20,916 nt of DNA, taken from a virus. Where the stretch lies: IMG/VR virus record IMGVR_UViG_3300022689_000478, positions 1 to 20,916 of that record. The stretch is one strand, 5' to 3'. Numbering within the stretch: position 1 is the first letter of the stretch; the number at the start of each line of letters is the position of its first letter. Shown in pieces: positions 1 to 5,847 of this stretch. The notes beneath the pieces were generated by a model that saw only the letters and a program-made list of their open reading frames with translations, ran no database searches and was not told the DNA's origin. Made by a program: the position numbers and the translations under genes.

Positions 1-774
1 ATGGCAAAAAGATCTATCAAACTGATCTATTGCGGTGGTGATCGTAAACAATTCGCAGATATTGCAGTTAATAATGGGTGGCTTTACGGTAGTCGTCTAC
101 CGGCAACGATACATCATCCTATTTATTTTGCTGATCAAGATTGGAAGAATCCTAACAAAGTCAAATATCTTGCAGAGCTTGAAAAATACCGTCCAGTTAT
201 GGCTACTGTTCTTGATCTCGAAGATGAGAACCAATTCGAAGAAGTTATAGATTGGGCAAAGGATGTGTCATTAATTGCCGAACAGGTTGTTATTATTCCA
301 AAGGTTTTAGGTGTTATAAACAAAATTCCTGAATTGATTAATGGAAAACAAGTTATTCTTGGTTATAGTGTACCGACAAAGTATGGAGGAACAACTGTAC
401 CTTTATCGGAATTTGGAGATCGTCCAGTACATCTTCTTGGCGGATCACCGCATAAACAACTAGTACTTTCTTATTATCTAAATGTAGTAAGTACGGACGG
501 TAATATGACAATGAAAATGGCAGTACAAAGAGCACAGTTTTGGCGAAAACGAAAAGGCAGAACAGGTCATTGGGTAAAACTTTGGGAAATAGGAAGAGAT
601 AAAGAACATAATGCTCCCTATTTGGCTTTTGAGCTTTCGATGCAAAATGTTATGGACATGTGGATACAAGCTGGTTTTGATGTACCTCATCGCTATAGTG
701 TTGTCGAATTTGGCAATAGCCAGATGGGAAATAATAGCAGACATACCAGTATCTTTCCTGCTGATAGCATTTGA
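1..774 (+). CDS. DUF6610-like protein, probable TGT/DpdA-like TIM-barrel enzyme
   Basis: This 257-residue protein resembles the phage DUF6610 family, which I recall as related to tRNA-guanine transglycosylase and DpdA enzymes that exchange guanine for a 7-deazaguanine base. Family-like stretches are GWLYGSRLP near residues 26-34, FADQDW near 43-48, MATVLDLED near 67-75, VVIIPKV near 96-102, GYSVPTKYGGT near 121-131, the HLLGGSPH loop near 144-151 and VVSTDGN near 162-168, whose Asp could be catalytic. The ATG is the first base of the window, so an upstream start cannot be excluded. The last 95 nt overlap the transporter reading frame that follows, so the two are probably co-translated. Arginine codons include several CGT, unlike the AGA-rich genes downstream, which suggests separate acquisition. 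Family membership is recalled from sequence pattern; the base-exchange role is inferred. Confidence 0.6.
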   Translation: MAKRSIKLIYCGGDRKQFADIAVNNGWLYGSRLPATIHHPIYFADQDWKNPNKVKYLAELEKYRPVMATVLDLEDENQFEEVIDWAKDVSLIAEQVVIIPKVLGVINKIPELINGKQVILGYSVPTKYGGTTVPLSEFGDRPVHLLGGSPHKQLVLSYYLNVVSTDGNMTMKMAVQRAQFWRKRKGRTGHWVKLWEIGRDKEHNAPYLAFELSMQNVMDMWIQAGFDVPHRYSVVEFGNSQMGNNSRHTSIFPADSI

Positions 775-1140
775 TTTAACAATTCGTTATGTTTTGCATA
801 ATCAGTGGGATCAAAAAGAGTTTGTATGGAAAATGGGAATACCAATTATAACTGGCAGTGTATTGAGCTTTGCACTTAACGCATTATTGCACTTGCATCT
901 TGTATTGCGTTCGGAAGTGCAGCGACAGGTAATGCCATTGTCTATCACTGGTTGCATAATCGGCATTGGTTTCAAAGGGTCAATTTCAGCAACGTTGTTG
1001 GCGCATTGATAGACAGCATTGTGTCTCCAACGTTGGCTTTTGGCAGTGTTATTATTTGGCTCATAATGGGGCAATTTATAGCAAAAGTTTTTGGAGGTGT
1101 AGTATGGAGTTTGATACTAAGAAAAAGAGTTAATATATGA
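680..1140 (+). pseudogene. VUT/YhhQ-family queuosine-precursor transporter, frameshifted
   Basis: The first part, from ATG 680 to about 883, encodes a membrane-type N-terminus ending in DLTIRYVLHNQW and a following GSVLSFALN segment, as in VUT (DUF165/YhhQ) transporters that import preQ0 or preQ1. In the same frame the sequence then becomes unlike the family. From about 880 the frame one base back gives IIALASCIAFGSAA, VYHWLH, RVNFSNVVGALIDS and GQFIAKVFGGVVW, all typical of the family C-terminus. The match therefore switches frame between 880 and 892. The family usually has a few more residues between the LN and IALAS segments, so a small deletion is as likely as a single-base change. No classical slippery heptamer is visible. 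It could be a true mutation, an assembly error or recoding. The end overlaps the next start as ATGA. Confidence 0.7.
1104..1133 (+). other. Nine-codon open frame behind a strong ribosome binding site
   Basis: A TTGGAGGTG Shine-Dalgarno-like run at 1091-1099 lies 4 nt before ATG 1104, which opens a frame of nine codons (MEFDTKKKS) ending in TAA at 1131-1133. The run lies in the transporter frame, where it encodes the FGGV part of its C-terminus. The mini-frame stops 3 nt before the DUF1643 start, so it may deliver ribosomes to that poorly led start or be the remnant of a gene start. A chance occurrence is also possible. Confidence 0.3.
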
Positions 1141-1655
1141 TAGAAAAAATAAGTAAAGAAAAAAAGGATGTAGTTTATTCTAGAGCATTGTATTCAGAGG
1201 ATGAAACCTATAGGTACCTACTTACAAATATATTAGATAAAGAAAATACACTTCAGATTTCTTTTATCGGACTCAATCCTTCTACAGCTACAGAAGAAAA
1301 AGATGATCCTACAGTTCATAAATGCAGCGAATGGGCAAGAGAATGGGGATACGGGTATTTTCATATGTTAAATATATTTTCTCTAAGATCAACAGATCCA
1401 AAGTACCTTAAACAAGTGAAACATAATTATTTCAATATAGATCTAGTGATTAAAGAATATTGTGAATGTTCACACAAAATAGTAATTTGCTGGGGTAATC
1501 ATGGATCTTTGTATAAAAGAGGAGAAGAAGTATTACAAATTATTAAGCCTTTTAAAGAAAGAGTTTATTGTTTAGGAGTTAATAAAACAGGGACTCCAAA
1601 ACACCCTCTTTATCTTAAAAAAGATACTGATACTTTATTATGGGAAAAATGGTAA
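1137..1655 (+). CDS. DUF1643 family protein
   Basis: The 172 residues match the whole DUF1643 family in length and layout. An N-terminal YRYLLTNIL segment is followed by the FIGLNPSTATEEKDDPT signature near residues 43-59, a WAREWGYGYFHMLNIFSLRST segment, VICWGNHG near 117-124, and a C-terminal GTPKHPLYL segment near 151-159. The paired GLNPS and HPL motifs recall the two active-site loops of uracil-DNA glycosylases, but I see no firm proof of that activity and the family function is not established to my knowledge. The start overlaps the transporter stop by four bases and has only a weak ribosome binding site, which points to coupling. The last 16 bases overlap the next gene. Confidence 0.8.
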   Translation: MIEKISKEKKDVVYSRALYSEDETYRYLLTNILDKENTLQISFIGLNPSTATEEKDDPTVHKCSEWAREWGYGYFHMLNIFSLRSTDPKYLKQVKHNYFNIDLVIKEYCECSHKIVICWGNHGSLYKRGEEVLQIIKPFKERVYCLGVNKTGTPKHPLYLKKDTDTLLWEKW

Positions 1656-2062
1656 AAAATAGCAGTTTATTAGATGATATGTGGGGAAACTTGCCGAATC
1701 AAAAAAGGAGTGATGACTCTCCTTTTAAGATATTGAATAAACAGTCTGACCTTTTTAATAAAAAGTATAAAGTTATAAAAACAAGATTAGAATTTGTTGA
1801 AGGTGCAAATAATACTCAGAGTGTTTTTAGATATAAGTTGATACTTTATACAGAATTTTTTTCTTTTGAAGTTCTTTATGTAGTATATGGATCTAATTCT
1901 TACCCTTGTCGATTAAAAATAAATAAAGTTATATATAGAGAAATATATGGAGATAAAAAGAATAGATTTATATACATTAGAGATGTGATAGAATTTAATA
2001 AAATACTAGAAAAGGTATTGACAAGTAGTTCAATACATGATATAATAAATACACTACTTTAG
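1640..2062 (+). CDS. Hypothetical protein, 140 aa
   Basis: No family is recognised. The protein has a polar N-terminus with a run resembling a linker (residues 1-40) and then alternating hydrophobic and charged stretches that suggest a small beta-rich domain (VFRYKLILY, FSFEVLYVVYG, CRLKINKVIYREIYG). There is no signal peptide or membrane segment. Two in-frame starts are close together, ATG 1640 and ATG 1649; neither has a strong ribosome binding site, and both overlap the DUF1643 end, so coupled translation is likely. The final 45 bases contain the consensus promoter for the RNA array downstream, so this coding end doubles as regulatory sequence. Confidence 0.55.
   Translation: MGKMVKNSSLLDDMWGNLPNQKRSDDSPFKILNKQSDLFNKKYKVIKTRLEFVEGANNTQSVFRYKLILYTEFFSFEVLYVVYGSNSYPCRLKINKVIYREIYGDKKNRFIYIRDVIEFNKILEKVLTSSSIHDIINTLL
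2018..2046 (+). promoter_or_regulatory. Consensus sigma-70-type promoter for the Y RNA/tRNA/Ro60 unit
   Basis: TTGACA at 2018-2023 and TATAAT at 2041-2046 are both perfect matches to the housekeeping hexamers and are exactly 17 nt apart. Transcription would start near 2053, a few bases before the first stem of the RNA array at 2061. The promoter sits inside the 3' end of the upstream coding region. Confidence 0.8.
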
Positions 2063-2138
2063 TGAGCCGTAGTGAGAAGGTTATCAGAAGATTATTTTAA
2101 TTTAATTTGTTTTCACCTTCTCACGCTATTTGCTCACT
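2061..2138 (+). ncRNA. Y RNA-like element 1 of 3
   Basis: The outer stem pairs AGTGAGC (2061-2067) with GCTCACT (2132-2138). The inner stem pairs GTGAGAAGGT (2072-2081) with ACCTTCTCAC (2115-2124). Between the stems are CGTA on the 5' side and GCTATTT on the 3' side, an asymmetric bulge. The 5' strand reads CCG, then the inner stem, then GGTTATC at the loop entrance; the 3' strand has TTTG at the bulge. This order (CCG bulge, GGUUAUC, UUG) is that of Ro60-binding Y RNAs as I remember them from vertebrates, and a Ro60 gene lies 800 bases downstream. The loop of about 33 nt is AT-rich. It is probably transcribed from the promoter at 2018-2046. Sequence and pairing are seen; Ro binding is inferred. 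Confidence 0.75.
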
Positions 2139-2154
2139 TCATATTAGAAAATAA

Positions 2155-2222
2155 TAATGAACCGAAGATAGAAGGTTATCTCCCAATTAAGATATCAAGC
2201 TTCTATCAATACTTGTTCATTA
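2155..2222 (+). ncRNA. Y RNA-like element 2 of 3
   Basis: The outer stem pairs TAATGAAC (2155-2162) with GTTCATTA (2215-2222); the inner stem pairs GATAGAAG (2167-2174) with CTTCTATC (2200-2207). The joining segments are CGAA and AATACTT. The unpaired signature is kept (CCGAA, GGTTATC at 2174-2180, ACTTG at 2211-2215) while both stems differ in sequence from elements 1 and 3 yet still pair, which is covariation within the array. A further short pairing of TATC (2177-2180) with GATA (2191-2194) is possible in the loop. This copy has the bulge closest to the animal Y RNA pattern CCGA...CUUG. Confidence 0.73.
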
Positions 2223-2228
2223 AAGAAC

Positions 2229-2304
2229 AAGTGAGCCGAGTTTATAAGGTTATCAGTAACTAATCCGGTTTCTATATTCACCTTATAAAAATATTTGCTC
2301 ACTT
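2229..2304 (+). ncRNA. Y RNA-like element 3 of 3
   Basis: The outer stem pairs AAGTGAGC (2229-2236) with GCTCACTT (2297-2304); the inner stem pairs TTTATAAGGT (2241-2250) with ACCTTATAAA (2280-2289). The joining segments are CGAG and AATATTT. GGTTATCAG opens the loop as in element 1. The inner stem sequence is quite different from the other two copies but fully paired. The element ends only 7 nt before the first base of the tRNA, so RNase P cutting at the tRNA 5' end would also form the 3' end of this RNA. Confidence 0.75.
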
Positions 2305-2311
2305 TAAAAGA

Positions 2312-2388
2312 GCGGTTGTAGCTCAGTGGATTAGAGCAACGGTCTTCTAAACCGTAGGCCGCAGGTTCGAATCCTGCCAACCGCGCCA
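2312..2388 (+). tRNA. tRNA-Arg (anticodon UCU)
   Basis: A complete cloverleaf is visible: acceptor GCGGTTG/CAACCGC (2312-2318 with 2378-2384), D stem GCTC/GAGC, anticodon stem ACGGT/ACCGT with loop CTTCTAA (2344-2350; anticodon TCT at 2346-2348), T stem GCAGG/CCTGC with loop TTCGAAT, discriminator G, and an encoded CCA end (2386-2388). It reads AGA, the dominant arginine codon in most genes of this window, so it probably supplements the host pool. It directly follows the three Y RNA-like elements in the same apparent transcript. Confidence 0.96.
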
Positions 2389-2390
2389 TT

Positions 2391-2446
2391 GCAGAGGAAG
2401 AGTATGGTAATCATCATTGGCTGATATGAGTTCATTCTTCCTTTGC
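2391..2446 (+). other. Long-stem hairpin between tRNA and nuclease-like gene
   Basis: GCAGAGGAAGA (2391-2401) pairs with TCTTCCTTTGC (2436-2446) over 11 positions with one G-U pair. The enclosed 34 nt can form a smaller hairpin (ATCA with TGAT). It starts two bases after the tRNA CCA and ends 15 bases before a strong ribosome binding site. No U-tract follows, so it is not a standard terminator. It may be a processing site or a leader structure; it lacks the CCG and GGTTATC marks of the Y RNA-like elements. Confidence 0.45.
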
Positions 2447-2470
2447 TTCAATTAAAAAAAGGAGGTACTT

Positions 2471-2923
2471 ATGAAGGGAGAAGATGTTATTGAGATTATC
2501 AAAAACTCTTGTTTTAAGGTAGCTATGTATTTTCCTTTTATGGAAGATGAAAGTAGATATGAGAAAGCATTAGAAATAGAACTTTCAAAACAAGCAGGAC
2601 TTGATTGCGAATTTCAAAGAACAGTTCCAGTATTATATGAAGGGAAGTCTTTACGGGATGTACGCGATGAAATTGATATTGTTGTATGGTTTGAAGAAAA
2701 TGGTAAAAGAAAAGCACTTATTGTTGAACTAAAAGTAAATATTAGCAAACCAGTTACAAGATTTAAAGCTATTAATCAAGCTGCTCGATATAAAACATCG
2801 TTAGCTCAAGAAATAAACGAAGAAGTACATGAAAAAGCAGTTGTTGTAAATTTTTATTTCCCTTCAACAGATTCAGATTTCAAAAAAGAAAATAATTCTG
2901 GGGTAGAATTTATATTGGTGTAG
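2471..2923 (+). CDS. PD-(D/E)XK nuclease-like protein
   Basis: This 150-residue protein has the layout of a small PD-(D/E)XK fold protein. The strand RDEIDIVVWF (residues 66-75) would supply the first acidic residue, ALIVELKV (83-90) supplies the E-x-K pair, and NQAARY (102-107) is the Q-x(4)-Y-type helix seen in GxxExxY-like and related families. VVVNFYFP is the last core strand. The start follows an AAAGGAGGT ribosome binding site. It lies between the Y RNA/tRNA array and Ro60, 27 nt upstream of Ro60, so it is probably made from the same transcript. In Deinococcus, Ro60 and a Y RNA work with the exonuclease PNPase; a nuclease-fold neighbour here raises the idea of a different partner, but that is inference. 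It could equally act on DNA or be inactive. Confidence 0.6.
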   Translation: MKGEDVIEIIKNSCFKVAMYFPFMEDESRYEKALEIELSKQAGLDCEFQRTVPVLYEGKSLRDVRDEIDIVVWFEENGKRKALIVELKVNISKPVTRFKAINQAARYKTSLAQEINEEVHEKAVVVNFYFPSTDSDFKKENNSGVEFILV

Positions 2924-2950
2924 CTCTTTAAGTTTTAAAAAAGGTGGAAA

Positions 2951-4534
2951 ATGGATTATAAATCATTAGGAAAAAGAGCCGAAAAAACTAATCAAAAAAT
3001 TCCTTGGATGAATGCTGTAAAGAATGACGAAGGCGGTTATTCTTTTTTAAATGATAAATGGTATTTATTGACGAAGTTTTTAATACTTGGTACTGCTAGT
3101 AATACTTTTTATTCTGATTCTTGTAAACTAACGCAAGAAGCATTTGAAAATATTAAAGAATGTATTAAAGAAGACGGAGTAAGAGTTGTACAAGAGACTC
3201 TTGAAGTTAGTTTATCTGGGAGAAATGTACATAGCGATACTTGTTTATTTGTACTAGCTCTATGTTTAGATTCAAAATTATCAAATAAAAGCACCGTACA
3301 ATTTGCAAAAAATTCTATAAATAGTATTGTTAGAACAGGTTCACACTTGTTCAGATTTGTCGATATAGTATCCTCTTATAGAGGCTGGGGTAGGGCTTTA
3401 AAGAACGGTGTCGCTAATTGGTACACAAGTAAGAATGTCGATGATTTAGCGTATCAAGTGGTTAAATATCAACAGAGGTACGGATATAGTCATAGAGATC
3501 TTCTTCGTCTTTCTCATCCAGTAAGTGAAGAGCATAACGAGTTATTTAAGTATATTCTAAAAAAAGATGATGTACAAATCGAAAATCTTCCGAGTATAAT
3601 TCAAGCATTTGAAGCTATTAAAGACGAAAATAGAGACGAAAGTCCTTTGTATTTAATTGAAAAATATAGAATGCCTAGAGAAGCTATTCCAACTCAAATG
3701 TTAAAAATATCGGAAGTATGGGAGTCTATGCTTAAAGTGGGAATGCCGATGGGAGCACTAATTAGAAACATTAATGCAATGTCAAGAATTCCTGGTCTTA
3801 TAGAAGATTTTGGTTCCCAGGCATATAAATACTTGATCGATAGTTTGAATAACGAATCTGCTTTAAGGAGATCAAGGGTACATCCTATAGAAATACTTAA
3901 AGCTTACGTTACTATACAAAACACATTTCATTCAAGAACAAGAGATTTTGATACAAGAAAAAATATACTTGATGCTTTAAATAAAGCTTTTTTCAAAAGT
4001 CTTGGTAATATTGAACCTTCAGGAAAAAGTATTTTTATTGCTGTTGATGTAAGTGGATCAATGTCATTTGATCAAAATAAACAATTAGGTAATATACAAA
4101 CAAGTGCTTTAGCTATGATGCTTGCTTATATTCATGTAGCTACAGAAAGGTATGTATATACCACTAAATTTAATAATCAAACATCTAAGTTAGATATTTC
4201 GAGGTATAATAGTATTGATCAGATTATAGAATATGCAAGACAGGTATGTCATGGAAGTACTGATGTAGCTTCTCCTATTAACTATGCTGTTGAAAATAAT
4301 ATAAGGGCAGATGGTATTATTATTTATACAGACCATCAAACATACGCGGGTAATAATTATCCAGAACAAGCTTATAGAGAGTATTTAAGAAAAGTTAATA
4401 GTAATGCAAAATTGGCATATGTAAGCATGGCTTATAATAAATATCAGTCGCATATAAGTAATCCTCTTGCTATGGATTTTATAGGAGTGGACACTAGTAC
4501 TCCTATTGCTATAACGGAATTTCTTAAAATGTAA
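2951..4534 (+). CDS. Ro60/Rsr-like TROVE domain protein
   Basis: At 527 residues this is a full-length Ro60 homologue. Residues about 15-345 form the TROVE ring of helical repeats; recognisable parts are the start (KTNQKIPWMNAVKNDEGGY), FLILGTASNTFY, RGWGRALKNGVANWY and YGYSHRDLLRLSHP. Residues about 355-527 are a von Willebrand A-like domain with an intact MIDAS: DVSGS at 366-370, GSTD near 436-439 and YTDHQ near 457-461. Ro60 proteins bind misfolded or structured small RNAs in the central hole and Y RNAs on the outer surface; in bacteria they act in stress survival and, with PNPase, in structured-RNA decay. The start has an AAGGTGG binding site. The Y RNA-like array upstream in the same direction strongly supports a working Ro/Y pair. 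What it does for a phage is not known. Confidence 0.93.
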   Translation: MDYKSLGKRAEKTNQKIPWMNAVKNDEGGYSFLNDKWYLLTKFLILGTASNTFYSDSCKLTQEAFENIKECIKEDGVRVVQETLEVSLSGRNVHSDTCLFVLALCLDSKLSNKSTVQFAKNSINSIVRTGSHLFRFVDIVSSYRGWGRALKNGVANWYTSKNVDDLAYQVVKYQQRYGYSHRDLLRLSHPVSEEHNELFKYILKKDDVQIENLPSIIQAFEAIKDENRDESPLYLIEKYRMPREAIPTQMLKISEVWESMLKVGMPMGALIRNINAMSRIPGLIEDFGSQAYKYLIDSLNNESALRRSRVHPIEILKAYVTIQNTFHSRTRDFDTRKNILDALNKAFFKSLGNIEPSGKSIFIAVDVSGSMSFDQNKQLGNIQTSALAMMLAYIHVATERYVYTTKFNNQTSKLDISRYNSIDQIIEYARQVCHGSTDVASPINYAVENNIRADGIIIYTDHQTYAGNNYPEQAYREYLRKVNSNAKLAYVSMAYNKYQSHISNPLAMDFIGVDTSTPIAITEFLKM

Positions 4535-4543
4535 GGTAAAGTT

Positions 4544-5029
4544 ATGTTACTTCATGAAAACGAAAATTTTTATAAAAGTGCTTCTGAAGAAGTCCTCGAT
4601 TTTTCGGGGACTTCTTTTATTAAAATATCAAAAGATATGTATTCTATAATGCAAAAATATAATACGAGGTATATCACGTCAAGACATGCAGGCTATAATT
4701 TAAACATAATCTATATAAATGCTAAATTAACAGGAAATAAGAGAAGTCTATTCATGATTAATTCTTTTATTAAAGATACGAATAATACAATGATAGATTC
4801 TATAGAATCAGATATTATTATTCCTGGAAAAGTAATACAAGTACCTCGTTATCAATTTATCAAAGTTAGCTATGTTGATAAAAATAATAAAAGAATGTCT
4901 ATAGAATTAAGCGGATTTTACTCCTGTATCTATCAAAAATGTGAAGATATACTGCAAGGAAGATTTCTTGATGATCGGTACAGAGAAATTTATGAAGGTA
5001 ATTATCTTATGGAACAATGGAGTGATTAA
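4544..5029 (+). CDS. Hypothetical protein, 161 aa, with terminator-like hairpin in its 5' end
   Basis: No family is recognised. The protein is rich in Ile, Tyr and Ser, without a clear signal peptide or membrane span, and has a possible beta-rich middle (residues 60-125). ATG 4544 has a plausible AAGGT ribosome binding site in the intergenic gap after Ro60. Codons 15-25 contain a 13-bp hairpin followed by TTTT, so transcripts from upstream may stop inside this gene. A later start at ATG 4637 would avoid the hairpin but has no good binding site. Its last base is the A of the nrdJ start codon, so translation of the two is coupled. Confidence 0.5.
   Translation: MLLHENENFYKSASEEVLDFSGTSFIKISKDMYSIMQKYNTRYITSRHAGYNLNIIYINAKLTGNKRSLFMINSFIKDTNNTMIDSIESDIIIPGKVIQVPRYQFIKVSYVDKNNKRMSIELSGFYSCIYQKCEDILQGRFLDDRYREIYEGNYLMEQWSD
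4587..4618 (+). terminator. Strong intrinsic terminator-like hairpin after Ro60
   Basis: AAGAAGTCC (4587-4595) pairs with GGACTTCTT (4608-4616), and the pairing continues inward (TCGA with TCGG, one G-U) to a TTTT loop at 4600-4603, giving 13 pairs. A TTTT run follows at 4615-4618, partly within the stem. It is 52 bases after the Ro60 stop and would end the Y RNA/tRNA/Ro60 transcript, although it lies within the next reading frame. Confidence 0.65.
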
Positions 5030-5847
5030 TGGATTATATTACAGAAAAGTATGCAAATGAGTATACAAATCCTCCTTTTGGGGGTAATGGATTAGGAGAA
5101 TTTGTATATTACCGTACATATTCTCGTTATAACGAAAAAAAAGGTAAAAGAGAAGAATGGAAGGATACTTGTAGAAGAACAGTGAATTATTCTATGAGTT
5201 TTTATAGTGGTTATAAAGATAATAAAGAAGAAGAAGCAAAAGATTTATTTCAGCATCTTTTTGAAATGAAAACATTTACCGCTGGTAGAACTTTGTGGAT
5301 AGGAGGGACCGAAGCCGCAAAAAGAAATCCTCTCGCCAACTTTAACTGTGCTTTTATTGTTATCGATTCAATGAAATCTTTTGAAGAACTTTTTCATCTT
5401 TTATTAGTAGGTGCAGGAGTAGGATTTAGAGTACTTGAAAAAGATATTAGTAAATTACCAGAAATTAATGATAAAATAGCATTAGCTAATAAACCTTATC
5501 ATGGTAAAAGAAAAGAAGAACGTATTGAAGAAACAATGGCATTCGAGGAAGACGGGAACTACTATATAGTAGTAGGTGATAGTAAAAAAGGGTGGACACA
5601 AGCACTTTCTCATTACTTAAATGCGATACAAAGACAGGATCTTGAAACTATATTAGTAAATTATGATAGTGTAAGACCAAAAGGAGAAATGCTTAAAACA
5701 TTTGGCGGGAGATCTTCAGGACATGAAGCCCTTCGTGATATGTTTAAAGGGATACATAGAGTTTTAAAACATAAAGGAAGCTTTCTTACTTCTATCAAGT
5801 GTTTAGATATAGCTAATATTATCGGATATTACGTAGTTGTTGGCGGT
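5029..5847 (+). CDS. nrdJ: Class II (B12-dependent) ribonucleotide reductase, exon 1
   Basis: These 273 codons are the N-terminal part of an adenosylcobalamin-dependent ribonucleoside-triphosphate reductase of the monomeric Lactobacillus type, which makes dNTPs for phage replication. Recognisable parts are YYRTYSRY, TAGRTLWIGGTEAAKR, the NCAFIVID segment (residues 104-111) with one of the redox-active cysteines, GAGVGFRV, VVGDSKKGW and the end IIGYYVVVGG. The family continues VRRTAEI, and those residues are found again at 6482, so an intron interrupts here. The exon ends GGCGGT, which pairs with GCCGCC in the intron (5862-5867) to form P1 with the expected U-G at the splice site. Unspliced reading stops a few codons later at 5856. 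The three exons join in frame to 688 residues; the Lactobacillus enzyme has about 740. Confidence 0.92.

Noticed and set aside
478-744. Minus-strand ORFs under the first gene (also 135-323, 353-535 and 811-1074)
   Set aside because: No ribosome binding sites or family features; they lie opposite recognised + strand genes.
952-1140. Independent 62-residue gene
   Set aside because: It is the C-terminal part of the VUT transporter after a frameshift, and the family match extends upstream to about 883.
2072-2263. Plus-strand 63-residue ORF in the RNA array
   Set aside because: It runs through two hairpin elements with paired arms and has no ribosome binding site; structured RNA explains the sequence better.
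2061-2304. CRISPR array, terminators or preQ1-type riboswitches for the three tandem units
   Set aside because: The units are not identical repeats with spacers, have no U-tracts, and lack the short preQ1 pseudoknot pattern. Paired arms with fixed bulge motifs fit Y RNA; another tandem RNA family remains a lesser alternative.
2195-2389. Minus-strand 64-residue ORF containing RLAGFEPAAYGLEDRCSNPL
   Set aside because: It is the antisense of the tRNA-Arg and of Y RNA-like element 3; such peptides are a common false gene opposite tRNAs.
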